DNA of 64,000 nucleotides from an uncultured Prevotellaceae bacterium (lineage in GTDB: Bacteria > Bacteroidota > Bacteroidia > Bacteroidales > Bacteroidaceae), in the NCBI GenBank assembly GCA_902769705.1, contig CACXPX010000001.1, positions 62,001-126,000 of the forward strand. Reading direction: 5' to 3'. The notes under the pieces are model-generated. The model did no database searches. It saw nothing but the letters and a program-made list of their open reading frames with translations, and had not been told where the DNA came from. Of the stretch, positions 32,733-39,837 are shown one piece after another. Position 1 is the first letter of the stretch, and each line of letters starts with the position of its first letter. The position numbers and the translations under genes were made by a program.

Positions 32733-35700
32733 CTAGATATTGTCAATTTCTTGCATAATGCATTCTGTTTGCTGAAGCACGTAGATGATGCGGCCATAGT
32801 GCTTCACGTCTTCAAAACTCAGTGTCATGCCCTTACGATCTTTGAGCCATTTCTGGGCGGGCTGATAGCCACCAATGAAGAACTGCCATGCAGATTCTGG
32901 CACACCTTCGAAGTATTGTTCTGCATTGATATAAACACGATTGTCTTGCCAACGATAGCAATCTACTCTTAATGAGCCTGCCACAGGGAAAGTGACACCT
33001 GTCTTTGAAGGCAAGTCATCCATGAGGTGTAGTAGTCGTAGTTCCTCACCCTTCTCTGCCAAATCACGGAATTTCTCCCAGTCTGTAGGATAAGGTATGC
33101 GTGGGAAGTCTATCTTCAGGAATTCCTTGTAGCGTTCGCGATACGATGGGCTATGAAGCACGGCATAGATATAGTCGAAGAGGTCTTGGGGATAGAGCAC
33201 GCCATTATAATCACTTGTCGGATCAACCAAAACGTTATCATCATAACAAGGAAGATAATTCAGGCCTTTGGCTATCTTGTCATACATTTCCTTGTTGAAA
33301 TTGACTATGCGCTCTTCTTGGCCCAAGTTCTCCTTATAGATGTAAAGAGGAAAAACATAGCCTCTTTCCTTTGTCTTTGAAGAAACTCGGCAATCATCAA
33401 CTATGCCATCTGCTATAGACACATGCTTCCACTCATTACCAGCTAATTGCCTGCATGTGAGCAAAGCTATGTTTTGATGCGTCATCTGCCGCATTGTTGT
33501 TTCACGAGGACGTTCTATCTTTTGGACGTCATAATACACAAACCTGTCATCAAACGGTCTGTAGTTATATCTTTTTATAAGTGATGAATCTGCAGAGCCA
33601 TACTCCTGTTTGACCTTTGCAAACAAACTGTTTTCATTCATGTCAACAAGTATAGCATCTTTAGCTGTAACAACAGATACTGAACTAACATTAAAGAGTT
33701 CATCAACTTTGAATCCTTTATCGTATTCTTCCTGTAAATCAAAATTCTTTGGAACAAAGAAATACATTGGAGCCTTAGGTTTCATTTCTTCATATCCAAC
33801 GTTTCCTAAAGTTGCCCCATCGAGGAAATCATATTTCTGTTGTCGTAGTCCATATAAATCTTTATGGTACACCTTTCCTAATTCGTCTTTTCCTTTCTTG
33901 CCTGTCTTGACAAACAGATTGATGCTGACACCTTGCATAATATCAAAGACATTCTCGTCTTTGCTTCCATCTGGACACGTCTCTTTCTTCTTGCTGTTAC
34001 CGTGGAGGTCGATTGTGTAAATCTTGTCGAAGGTCTTCAACAGGTTCCAACGCATTCCTCTAAACGTAGGATTATCGAGATAACCGTGAGGATTGATAAA
34101 ACCAATTACACCTTCACCACATTTTTCAATATAGTCTTGAGCAAGACGAATGAACTTCACATAGTCGTCATTAAGCCATTTTGGATTGCGTTCATTGAGT
34201 GGTTGTTTGCTACCAGGTTCTTTTTTGTAAGCATCCATCAAAGAGATAATCCATTTGCCCTTATTTGTACTGCTACCATTATAGGGCGGATTACCAATCA
34301 TCACCATCACGGGATAGTCACGTTTGATGATATTTGCCTCTGTAGCCTCACGGCTGAGCCATTGGGCAAAGAGGGTGCGTGGCTCGTTGTTGCTCTCTTC
34401 AAGGGAATTGGTCAGATAGACATGCAGGCGCTTGTCCGTATTGTGCTGATAGCCAGTTTCTCCCAATAGCATATCGAGTTTAATGTGAGCAACCGCATAC
34501 GAAGCCATCAGTATCTCGAAACCATTGAGGCGAGGCAGCAGGTGTTGCTCGACATACTCCTGCCAGATGCCTTGATTGTCGCGATAACGGTCGTAAATCT
34601 GATTGACCACCTCGGCAAGGAATGTGCCTGTGCCTGTGGCAGGGTCGAGAATCTGCACACGATGGAAGCGTTTCGGGGCATGCTTCATGCCATCGGTTGT
34701 GCGACGGTCGCGACTCTGCTCGACGGCCACCTCGCGCTCTATCATCGAGTAATCGGCCAGTCCTTCAGGCAATCCAAACTCCTTCTGAAGTATCTCATCG
34801 ACAGCCCTCACGATGAACCCCACGACTGGTTGCGGTGTGTACCAGACACCTTTCGACTTGCGCAACTTGGGATTGTATTCCGATAGGAAGTCCTCGTAGA
34901 AATGAATCATTGGATCATGGTGCAGTTTGTCACGGCTATAGCTCGCCATAATCTTCTGTAGGTTGGTGGCTTGAAAAACAGTCACTAAGTCATCTACAAC
35001 CCATGCGATGCGCTCGTCAAGGTCGTTGCCAGCCAAATTGTTGAATATCTGACGTAGGAAAGGATTGGTCTTCGGAATCAGGCGTGCAGCCTCCTCACGG
35101 CTAAAGTCATCAGGAGTATCATCGTGCAAACGGGCTGCAAACATCCCGTAGGCTATAGTTTGGGCATAGATGTCGGCAAAATCGGCAGGTTTCAGTTCCT
35201 GAATAAGCACATCCTTGAATGCCTGATACTGGCCTTGAAGGTTTTCGTTGGCATAACTCTCTGTTTCGTCGTTCATAGCCTGTTCGATGATGTTCTCCAA
35301 CAAACGGGCTTTACCAGCCATCAGCTTAGCCAAACGCGAGGCAGACGTAATGCTCTGAATTGCATTGCTACCCACATTCTGTACAAGACTTAGGAACTTC
35401 TCTTCATTTTCCTTGATGGCCACTATCTTGTCGCCTTTCACTTCGGCAATGCGCACGCTATCGATATACTCACCATGTTCGTAAAAGTGGAAGTCCAAAT
35501 AGTCTGTGAAGATGATATAGTCGAGAGCCTGTTTATAGCGCGTGAACTGCTCTTTATGACCATGTGGATTGCGACCGTCAAGGTCGTTGTCGCCAATATC
35601 TTTCGCCTCGATATAGAACACAGGCATGCCATCTTTGCGACTGGCGATATAGTCTGGCGCACCACACTTCTCCCTTTTGGGTTCGTTCACGATGCGGAGT

Positions 35701-35813
35701 TTGGGCAATAGGTTTTGAATCAATTGTTCCAGCGCACCTCTATAGGTGTGCTCAGTAGCGTTGCCTGCACGATATTTCTGATTGACAGTGCTGATATATT
35801 CTTTTATATCCAT
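32733..35813 (-). CDS. Type IIG-like restriction endonuclease-methyltransferase fusion
   Basis: A 1026-residue protein combining cutting, modification and recognition. The N-terminal nuclease domain has GAPDYIASRKDGMPVFYIEAKD (Asp54, Glu69, Lys71), a PD-(D/E)xK site. A helical linker leads to the SAM-dependent N6-adenine methyltransferase core: WYTPQPVVGFIVRAV, motif I ILDPATGTGTFLAEVV, and catalytic motif IV MIGNPPY. The C-terminal ~400 residues should hold the target recognition region. The ATG at 35813 is chosen as the longer frame crosses the promoter. No separate methylase, specificity or other defence gene is next to it. It is divergent from the accessory island. Confidence 0.9.
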   Translation of the reverse strand: MDIKEYISTVNQKYRAGNATEHTYRGALEQLIQNLLPKLRIVNEPKREKCGAPDYIASRKDGMPVFYIEAKDIGDNDLDGRNPHGHKEQFTRYKQALDYIIFTDYLDFHFYEHGEYIDSVRIAEVKGDKIVAIKENEEKFLSLVQNVGSNAIQSITSASRLAKLMAGKARLLENIIEQAMNDETESYANENLQGQYQAFKDVLIQELKPADFADIYAQTIAYGMFAARLHDDTPDDFSREEAARLIPKTNPFLRQIFNNLAGNDLDERIAWVVDDLVTVFQATNLQKIMASYSRDKLHHDPMIHFYEDFLSEYNPKLRKSKGVWYTPQPVVGFIVRAVDEILQKEFGLPEGLADYSMIEREVAVEQSRDRRTTDGMKHAPKRFHRVQILDPATGTGTFLAEVVNQIYDRYRDNQGIWQEYVEQHLLPRLNGFEILMASYAVAHIKLDMLLGETGYQHNTDKRLHVYLTNSLEESNNEPRTLFAQWLSREATEANIIKRDYPVMVMIGNPPYNGSSTNKGKWIISLMDAYKKEPGSKQPLNERNPKWLNDDYVKFIRLAQDYIEKCGEGVIGFINPHGYLDNPTFRGMRWNLLKTFDKIYTIDLHGNSKKKETCPDGSKDENVFDIMQGVSINLFVKTGKKGKDELGKVYHKDLYGLRQQKYDFLDGATLGNVGYEEMKPKAPMYFFVPKNFDLQEEYDKGFKVDELFNVSSVSVVTAKDAILVDMNENSLFAKVKQEYGSADSSLIKRYNYRPFDDRFVYYDVQKIERPRETTMRQMTHQNIALLTCRQLAGNEWKHVSIADGIVDDCRVSSKTKERGYVFPLYIYKENLGQEERIVNFNKEMYDKIAKGLNYLPCYDDNVLVDPTSDYNGVLYPQDLFDYIYAVLHSPSYRERYKEFLKIDFPRIPYPTDWEKFRDLAEKGEELRLLHLMDDLPSKTGVTFPVAGSLRVDCYRWQDNRVYINAEQYFEGVPESAWQFFIGGYQPAQKWLKDRKGMTLSFEDVKHYGRIIYVLQQTECIMQEIDNI

Positions 35814-35857
35814 AAAATGAGGCGATATAGATTGCTCTAGGTTTCTATTGATTGGGA

Positions 35858-35889
35858 CAAAAGTACAAATAATCTTCGATAATTCCAAA
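35858..35889 (-). promoter_or_regulatory. Promoter TTTG-N20-TACTTTTG of the type IIG gene
   Basis: Canonical -33/-7 pair on the minus strand, 44 bases before the ATG. Further upstream AAATCATGAAT occurs twice (35924-35934 and 35955-35965, 31 bases apart). Confidence 0.8.
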
Positions 35890-35990
35890 TGCAAAAAAGT
35901 CAACAAGTGTCAAAAAGTATTGCAAATCATGAATTTTATGGCAAAATTATGTCTAAATCATGAATAAATCCTAATTTTACTTTACATAAA

Positions 35991-36036
35991 TTCGTTTTTT
36001 TTTTTTTTTGTTAACTTTGCGACATGAACGTTCATG
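35991..36036 (+). promoter_or_regulatory. Island promoter with T15 tract in spacer and palindrome at start site
   Basis: TTCG (35991-35994), a run of 15 T (35995-36009), then TAACTTTG (36012-36019). The likely start site lies within the perfect 14-base palindrome CATGAACGTTCATG (36023-36036). The spacer is 17 bases, a little short of the usual 19-21, and would change with tract length. Confidence 0.55.
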
Positions 36037-36067
36037 CACGCAAATTATTAACCAAAAAATTCAACAA

Positions 36068-36274
36068 ATGATGAAGTATCATGCGAAATTGGACCACCAC
36101 TCCGACGGGTACGACCCCGTTGGTTGGGCAGAACAATGTGAACGTGAAGCTGAGTGCCAAAAGGAGGAGGCTGCCCTGCGCTCTTTGGGCGGGTGCGACA
36201 TCCTCGACGAGGCTTGGATTGACGAGTTTGAATCGACATTGAGAAAGGAGGACGGACGTCATGAAGAGTCTTGA
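36068..36274 (+). CDS. Hypothetical acidic protein, first gene of island
   Basis: A 68-residue protein (MMKYHAKLDHHSDGYDP...) rich in Glu, Asp and Cys, with no recognised domain. The ATG pair at 36068/36071 lies about 44 bases after the predicted transcription start; translation from either is possible. It overlaps the next gene by 14 bases, so it probably is cotranslated with the DUF2693 gene. Similar small acidic proteins are common in Bacteroidota integrated elements, but I do not recognise this one. Confidence 0.55.
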   Translation: MMKYHAKLDHHSDGYDPVGWAEQCEREAECQKEEAALRSLGGCDILDEAWIDEFESTLRKEDGRHEES

Positions 36275-36608
36275 AGAGAGACAGCTGCGCAAGGCGCTGG
36301 CCGAAGGGATGGTCTCCATGCGCTACGTGAAGAAGAACGGTGACACGCGCAATGCGGTGGGCACGCTGTGTCTGGCGCTTGTCCCCAAAGACAAGCACCC
36401 CAAAAGCCCCCTCCAACCTCCCCCAAAAGGGGGAGGCTCCGAAATAGAAGTCGATGCGACTGATACCTCCCCCCTTTGGGGGAGGAAGGAGGGGGCTCCT
36501 GGTCTCGTGCGCTACTACGACTTCACCGTGCAGGATTGGCGCAGCCTTTACTGTGACGAAATCATCGAGTGGAAACGCCTGAATGTCGAACTGGTCATGG
36601 GAGGGTAG
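36261..36608 (+). CDS. DUF2693-like protein interrupted in frame by a palindromic element
   Basis: A 115-residue protein. The N-terminal part (LRKALAEGMVSMRYVKKNGDTRNAVGTLCLALVP) and C-terminal part (VRYYDFTVQDWRSLYCDEIIEW) match the two halves of the small SH3-like DUF2693 family of Bacteroidota mobile elements. Between them ~31 residues (SPLQPPPKGGG...SPLWGRKEGAP) come from a 93-base palindromic element. The insert sits in the variable loop, keeps the frame and adds no stop, so the protein may still fold. Function of the family is unknown. Overlaps the upstream gene by 14 bases. Confidence 0.75.
   Translation: MKSLEERQLRKALAEGMVSMRYVKKNGDTRNAVGTLCLALVPKDKHPKSPLQPPPKGGGSEIEVDATDTSPLWGRKEGAPGLVRYYDFTVQDWRSLYCDEIIEWKRLNVELVMGG
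36405..36497. mobile_element. 93-base palindromic (MITE/REPIN-like) element inside DUF2693 gene
   Basis: Two 32-base terminal inverted repeats (36405-36436 and 36466-36497), each starting AGCCCCCTCC from its outer end and each containing its own hairpin CCTCCCCC/GGGGGAGG, flank a 29-base centre. The repeats differ at only a few positions. 93 bases equal 31 codons, so the frame of the host gene is kept. Single half-elements occur at 39395-39425 and, more degenerate, at 38865-38896. Confidence 0.85.
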
Positions 36609-36611
36609 CTT

Positions 36612-37004
36612 ATGCAGAAGATAGATGACTATATCAAGCACCTTGCAAGTGGGTTGCTTGAAGAGGTTCGGAAATTCGATGACGTCGACGCAGAGTATGA
36701 CGAAGGCTATCTTCTCAAAGCCACTTCACGGGCAAGTTTTGAGGAAGGGAACCTCCACATGGATTTTAGGTTTTCCTATGAAGGCCACAATGACAGCATG
36801 GAGTTGGAGGTTTACAATCTGAAAAACGAGCATTTCTACGACCGGATTTCTGATGCAGTGGAAGCCAGGATGCTCGAAGAGGTGCATCTTTGTGAAATCC
36901 GTAACGCTCTGGATGATAATCAGTGTGAAGCGGCAATGGAAGACGAGTGGACATCCCACGGCTTCCGCGATGCTGCAGACTATTACCATTGGAGATATGG
37001 ATAG
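36612..37004 (+). CDS. Hypothetical protein of accessory island
   Basis: A 130-residue acidic protein with mixed helix and strand (MQKIDDYIKHLASGLLEEVRKF..., NLHMDFRFSYEGHNDSMELEVYNL). No family recognised, no signal or membrane segment. Starts 3 bases after the DUF2693 stop codon, so it belongs to the same transcript. Confidence 0.65.
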   Translation: MQKIDDYIKHLASGLLEEVRKFDDVDAEYDEGYLLKATSRASFEEGNLHMDFRFSYEGHNDSMELEVYNLKNEHFYDRISDAVEARMLEEVHLCEIRNALDDNQCEAAMEDEWTSHGFRDAADYYHWRYG

Positions 37005-37022
37005 TTCTCCCCCCTGGGGGAA

Positions 37023-37060
37023 ATTAAAGATTAAAGATTAAAGATTAAAAATTAAAGATT
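37023..37060. repeat. 7-base tandem repeat (ATTAAAG)
   Basis: Five near-perfect copies of ATTAAAG directly after a CCCCCC/GGGGG palindrome in the gap behind the 130-residue gene. Confidence 0.85.
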
Positions 37061-37077
37061 TAAAAAAATATGGAAAA

Positions 37078-37197
37078 ATGCGAGAATGGGAGGAAAAGCG
37101 GAACCCGCTCAAGGAACGCAAGGACGAACTGCTTAGCGGTTGCTTCGTCGCTGCAATGTTAGTATTAGTATGGTTTTTAATTATGATTTTCCATTAA
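37078..37197 (+). CDS. 39-residue basic single-helix membrane peptide
   Basis: Small frame not long enough for routine gene finding: MREWEEKRNPLKERKDELLS followed by a hydrophobic stretch (CFVAAMLVLVWFLIMIF). A charged amphipathic start plus one membrane helix is a plausible small membrane protein. It starts 17 bases after the 7-base repeats and ends 5 bases before the next ATG. Other short frames here are possible, so this is tentative. Confidence 0.4.
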   Translation: MREWEEKRNPLKERKDELLSGCFVAAMLVLVWFLIMIFH

Positions 37198-37202
37198 ACA
37201 TT

Positions 37203-37559
37203 ATGAACGAAGAATTTATAAAAAAGCTCTATCATGTCTGCAAATGGCTTGACAGGGCAAGAGTGATCAAAGGCTCTGACTGGGTAAGAGTGTTTTGTGA
37301 GATAGCCCAAGAACTTGACGAACATCTTCCTCAATGGCACTGTATCATTGAAACATCTTACGAAGATGTCGCAAAACAGCGTTTGCATTCGTTGACGATT
37401 GCGAAATACTATCCTCGCATTCGCAATTTCTCGGTATGGGAACGGCACACGTGCAAAGATGAAAGAACGCTGACGGTACCCGACATTGGCCACCAACGCC
37501 AGGAGTTGAAACGGAAATTAAAGAAAATCGCTAAAATCTTGGAGAATGGAATCAGTTGA
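37203..37559 (+). CDS. Hypothetical protein of accessory island
   Basis: A 118-residue basic, helical protein (MNEEFIKKLYHVCKWLDRARVIKG...; C-terminal QELKRKLKKIAKILENGIS). No recognised family. Upstream in-frame starts exist (37140, 37170), but the ATG at 37203 leaves room for the small membrane peptide. The last 14 bases overlap the HNH endonuclease gene. Confidence 0.6.
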   Translation: MNEEFIKKLYHVCKWLDRARVIKGSDWVRVFCEIAQELDEHLPQWHCIIETSYEDVAKQRLHSLTIAKYYPRIRNFSVWERHTCKDERTLTVPDIGHQRQELKRKLKKIAKILENGIS

Positions 37560-38052
37560 ATACCGCACCATCAACTATCGCGGCCGCGACGTCCGCGTGG
37601 GCTCCGACGGCTCCATCGACGGCATCAAGTATTTGGGCGTGGGGACAAGCGGTTACATGCGTACAACCCGGAGCTTGAATGGGAAACTTATCACTCTATA
37701 TGTCCATCGCCTGGTGGCCTTGGCCTTCCATGCTGACACCCATACGGAGGAACACTGCCAGGTTGACCACATCAACGGCATCAGGACCGACAACCGGGCC
37801 GAGAACATCCGATGGGTCTCCCTGAGCGAGAACCGCAAGAACAGGTCGCGACTGCGCTGCCGACGGGTGATGATTGTGAACATCATGACAGGCGAGCAGC
37901 ATGTGTTCTATGGGTTGTGGCCTGCAGGCAGATTCCTTCATGCAGGAGCGCCCACCTTGGTGAAACACGATGCTTCGCGGCAGCCTTTGCATGGCGTTTG
38001 GATTGTTGACATACTTCCTCCCTTGGCTTCTTATCAAGATGAAAAAGGATAG
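37546..38052 (+). CDS. HNH endonuclease, phage/homing type
   Basis: A 168-residue protein. The N-terminus (VGSDGSIDGIKYLGVGTSGYMRTT) resembles the NUMOD DNA-binding repeats that precede phage HNH nucleases. The HNH core reads YVHRLVALAFHAD...CQVDHINGIRTDNRAENIRWVSLSEN, with metal-binding His residues and Asn present. Such enzymes nick or cut DNA and spread with mobile elements. It overlaps the genes on both sides by 14 bases, which suggests that it is an established operon member and not a recent insertion. Confidence 0.88.
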   Translation: MESVEYRTINYRGRDVRVGSDGSIDGIKYLGVGTSGYMRTTRSLNGKLITLYVHRLVALAFHADTHTEEHCQVDHINGIRTDNRAENIRWVSLSENRKNRSRLRCRRVMIVNIMTGEQHVFYGLWPAGRFLHAGAPTLVKHDASRQPLHGVWIVDILPPLASYQDEKG

Positions 38053-38764
38053 TGTGATTATCTATGCTGCGCAGTACCAAGCACTGCGCAGCCTCTCCAA
38101 CGAAGAAATGGGCAGATTGTTTCATGAGATTTTTCGTTGGTTGAAAGACGAGCAGACGGGGCAGGACGAACTTTCGCCCGCCCTCTTGCTTGCCTTCCAG
38201 TTCATGACGTTGCAGATTTCGATTGACAATAAAAAATATTTACAAAAGAAGGGTCGCGTCTTGGAGTGGAAGAAAAGATACGCTGAGAAGAGTGCAACAG
38301 AAATTAACAATTCTTCCCGCACGCGCGTTAATGTGAATGATAATGAACATGAAAATGGAAATGAAGATGGAAATGATAATGAGAATGTAGATGAAAATGA
38401 AGATGTGTCTTTTTCTTTGTCTATAAATAGCCAAAGTGAAAATATCGATGCGTGTGAGGATGAAGAGCAGAAAAAAGAAGAAAAAGACGAAAGAGCAATC
38501 AAGAATTTCGTTGAATACTGGAACAACGCCATCGAACAGACGGGTAGTGCCATGCGAAAGGTGAAACTCATGACGGAGGCGAGGCGTGAGAAACTCCTGA
38601 AGATTGTACACACCATTCCCGCCGAAGACTCGGCGCGCGCCATCCATCGGGCCATGAACTCGCCCTTTTGCAACGGGGCGACAAAAAGGCGCTCGCGCCC
38701 CGTGGATTTCGACTGGCTGATTGAGTATCAGAACTTCATCCGGTTGTTGGAGAACAGTCTCTGA
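38039..38764 (+). CDS. DUF6291-type replication-like protein with Asn/Asp-rich linker
   Basis: A 241-residue protein. The N-terminus (KKDSVIIYAAQYQALRSLSNEEMGRLFHEIFRWL) matches the DUF6291 domain of Bacteroidota phages and integrated elements. A low-complexity linker of Asn, Asp and Glu (about residues 100-125) is encoded by imperfect GATAATGAA repeats. The C-terminal ~80 residues (KNFVEYWNNAI...NGATKRRSRPVDFDWLIEYQNFIRLLEN) look like the DNA-binding tail of phage replisome-organiser proteins. A role in element replication is inferred from this. The ATG at 38039 overlaps the HNH gene by 14 bases. Confidence 0.75.
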   Translation: MKKDSVIIYAAQYQALRSLSNEEMGRLFHEIFRWLKDEQTGQDELSPALLLAFQFMTLQISIDNKKYLQKKGRVLEWKKRYAEKSATEINNSSRTRVNVNDNEHENGNEDGNDNENVDENEDVSFSLSINSQSENIDACEDEEQKKEEKDERAIKNFVEYWNNAIEQTGSAMRKVKLMTEARREKLLKIVHTIPAEDSARAIHRAMNSPFCNGATKRRSRPVDFDWLIEYQNFIRLLENSL

Positions 38765-38808
38765 CGCTTCGGCCTCGTTGCCGCACGAACTATAATTCAC
38801 GCCCACAG

Positions 38809-38838
38809 GCGCAAATCTCTTGCAGGTTTGCGCTTTTT
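38809..38838 (+). terminator. Terminator at end of island operon
   Basis: GCGCAAA/TTTGCGC 7-bp stem with an 11-base loop, then five T residues, 44 bases behind the DUF6291 stop codon. Confidence 0.8.
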
Positions 38839-38850
38839 GTTTTATCTTTG
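38820..38850 (+). promoter_or_regulatory. Promoter TTG-N20-TATCTTTG of HU-like gene
   Basis: -33/-7 pair overlapping the upstream terminator. The leader to the ATG at 38947 is about 90 bases and holds a G/C-rich half-element (38865-38896). Confidence 0.7.
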
Positions 38851-38864
38851 CAAGCGAGAACAGA

Positions 38865-38896
38865 AGACCCCCTCAGTCCACCTGTCTAGGGGGAGG
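38865..38896. repeat. Degenerate half of the palindromic element
   Basis: AGACCCCCTC ... AGGGGGAGG resembles one terminal repeat of the 93-base element. It lies in the untranslated leader of the HU-like gene. Confidence 0.5.
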
Positions 38897-38946
38897 TGGA
38901 AGGTACTTAAAAACTAATTTACTAACCAACTAATCAACTAATCATT

Positions 38947-39393
38947 ATGGCAATTCTTTACAGAGTTTATCAAGACACTCGCGAAAACGCACTGACCTCA
39001 GGCCAGTGGTTCGCACGCGCCGTGCACACGCAAGCCGTGAACTTGCAGCAGATGGCCATGGAAATCGAGGAGAACGTGAGCGTGAAGTATTCCGACGTTG
39101 CGGCCGTGCTCATCGAACTGGTGAACGTCATGAACCGCCACCTCAACGCCTCCGAGCGTGTCGTGTTGGATGGCTTCGGCTCGTTCAAGATTGGTTTGAA
39201 GACCAAGGGTAGTCTCCGCAAGGAGGATTTCTCTGCGTCGAAGAACATCGTGGGCAGCCGCATGAACTTCCAGCCCGAGTGGAAGGTGACCAAAGAGGGA
39301 AATCGCATCAAGAAATTCCTCAGCGACGTCACCGTTCGCAACATCGCTGACCTGCTTCCTGCTGAGGAAGAGGAGGGCGAACAGCAACCGTAG
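38947..39393 (+). CDS. HU-like DNA-binding protein (Bacteroidota long form)
   Basis: A 148-residue protein of the HU/IHF fold: N-terminal helices (~25-60), then SERVVLDGFGSFKIGLKTKGS, the beta-arm region that in the family grips bent DNA, and an acidic tail (LLPAEEEEGEQQP). The extra N-terminal strand MAILYRVYQDTREN is typical of the Bacteroidota group that travels with a small membrane protein and a peptidoglycan hydrolase, as here. It probably bends or coats DNA of the element or host. Confidence 0.85.
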   Translation: MAILYRVYQDTRENALTSGQWFARAVHTQAVNLQQMAMEIEENVSVKYSDVAAVLIELVNVMNRHLNASERVVLDGFGSFKIGLKTKGSLRKEDFSASKNIVGSRMNFQPEWKVTKEGNRIKKFLSDVTVRNIADLLPAEEEEGEQQP

Positions 39394-39394
39394 G

Positions 39395-39425
39395 AGCCCC
39401 CTCCAAACCTCCCCCGTAGGGGAGG
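39395..39425. repeat. Solo half of the palindromic element
   Basis: AGCCCCCTCCAAACCTCCCC and the following GTAGGGGAGG repeat the 32-base terminal repeat of the 36405 element with one extra A. It starts 2 bases after the HU-like stop codon and may act as its terminator hairpin. Confidence 0.75.
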
Positions 39426-39435
39426 ATTCCGGTTT

Positions 39436-39523
39436 GCTACATGCCACATCTGAGCGCCTCAGGTGATACATCTGGGGCGCTTACATTTATCCTCTGAGAA
39501 TGCTACATGCCACATGTAATGGA
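39436..39523. repeat. 22-base-period array, 4 units
   Basis: Units start at 39436, 39458, 39480 and 39502. The first and last share GCTACATGCCACAT; the first three share TCTG(A/G)G at positions 14-19. The array lies between the HU-like gene and the small membrane protein gene, both on the plus strand. Confidence 0.78.
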
Positions 39524-39569
39524 AAATCATAAAATTAAAATATTTAAAAAAGTCTTGACTCAATGTTCA

Positions 39570-39764
39570 ATGAAAAGAAGTCGGATTCTTGAAAAATCTA
39601 TCGCCACGGCATCTTTCGTCACGGCAGCAGTGCTTGCGTTCACGGCTTTGCTATTGAATGGCAATGCCGATATCAATACGGGAGCCATCTACACTTGCGC
39701 CCAATTTCTCACACTTACCGCCACAATACTTGGCGTCGATTATAAATTCAATAGCAAGGAGTAA
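39570..39764 (+). CDS. Small two-helix membrane protein, holin-like
   Basis: A 64-residue protein with a basic start (MKRSRILEKS) and two likely membrane helices (about 11-30 and 38-56). It lies between an HU-like gene and a peptidoglycan hydrolase gene. In Bacteroidota elements small membrane proteins often take that position, so a holin-like role is possible but unproven. An in-frame ATG at 39519 would add 17 residues but falls inside the repeat array. Confidence 0.6.
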   Translation: MKRSRILEKSIATASFVTAAVLAFTALLLNGNADINTGAIYTCAQFLTLTATILGVDYKFNSKE

Positions 39765-39837
39765 AGCGGGCGAAGCCCTAAATTAAAAAGTAAAAATGAA
39801 AAAGCCCCAACTCAAAAACTTACCAACTCAAAATCTT

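Noticed and set aside
37070-37162. 30-codon frame starting MEKCENG
   Set aside because: It overlaps the 39-codon frame that has a clear membrane helix and better spacing to the next gene.
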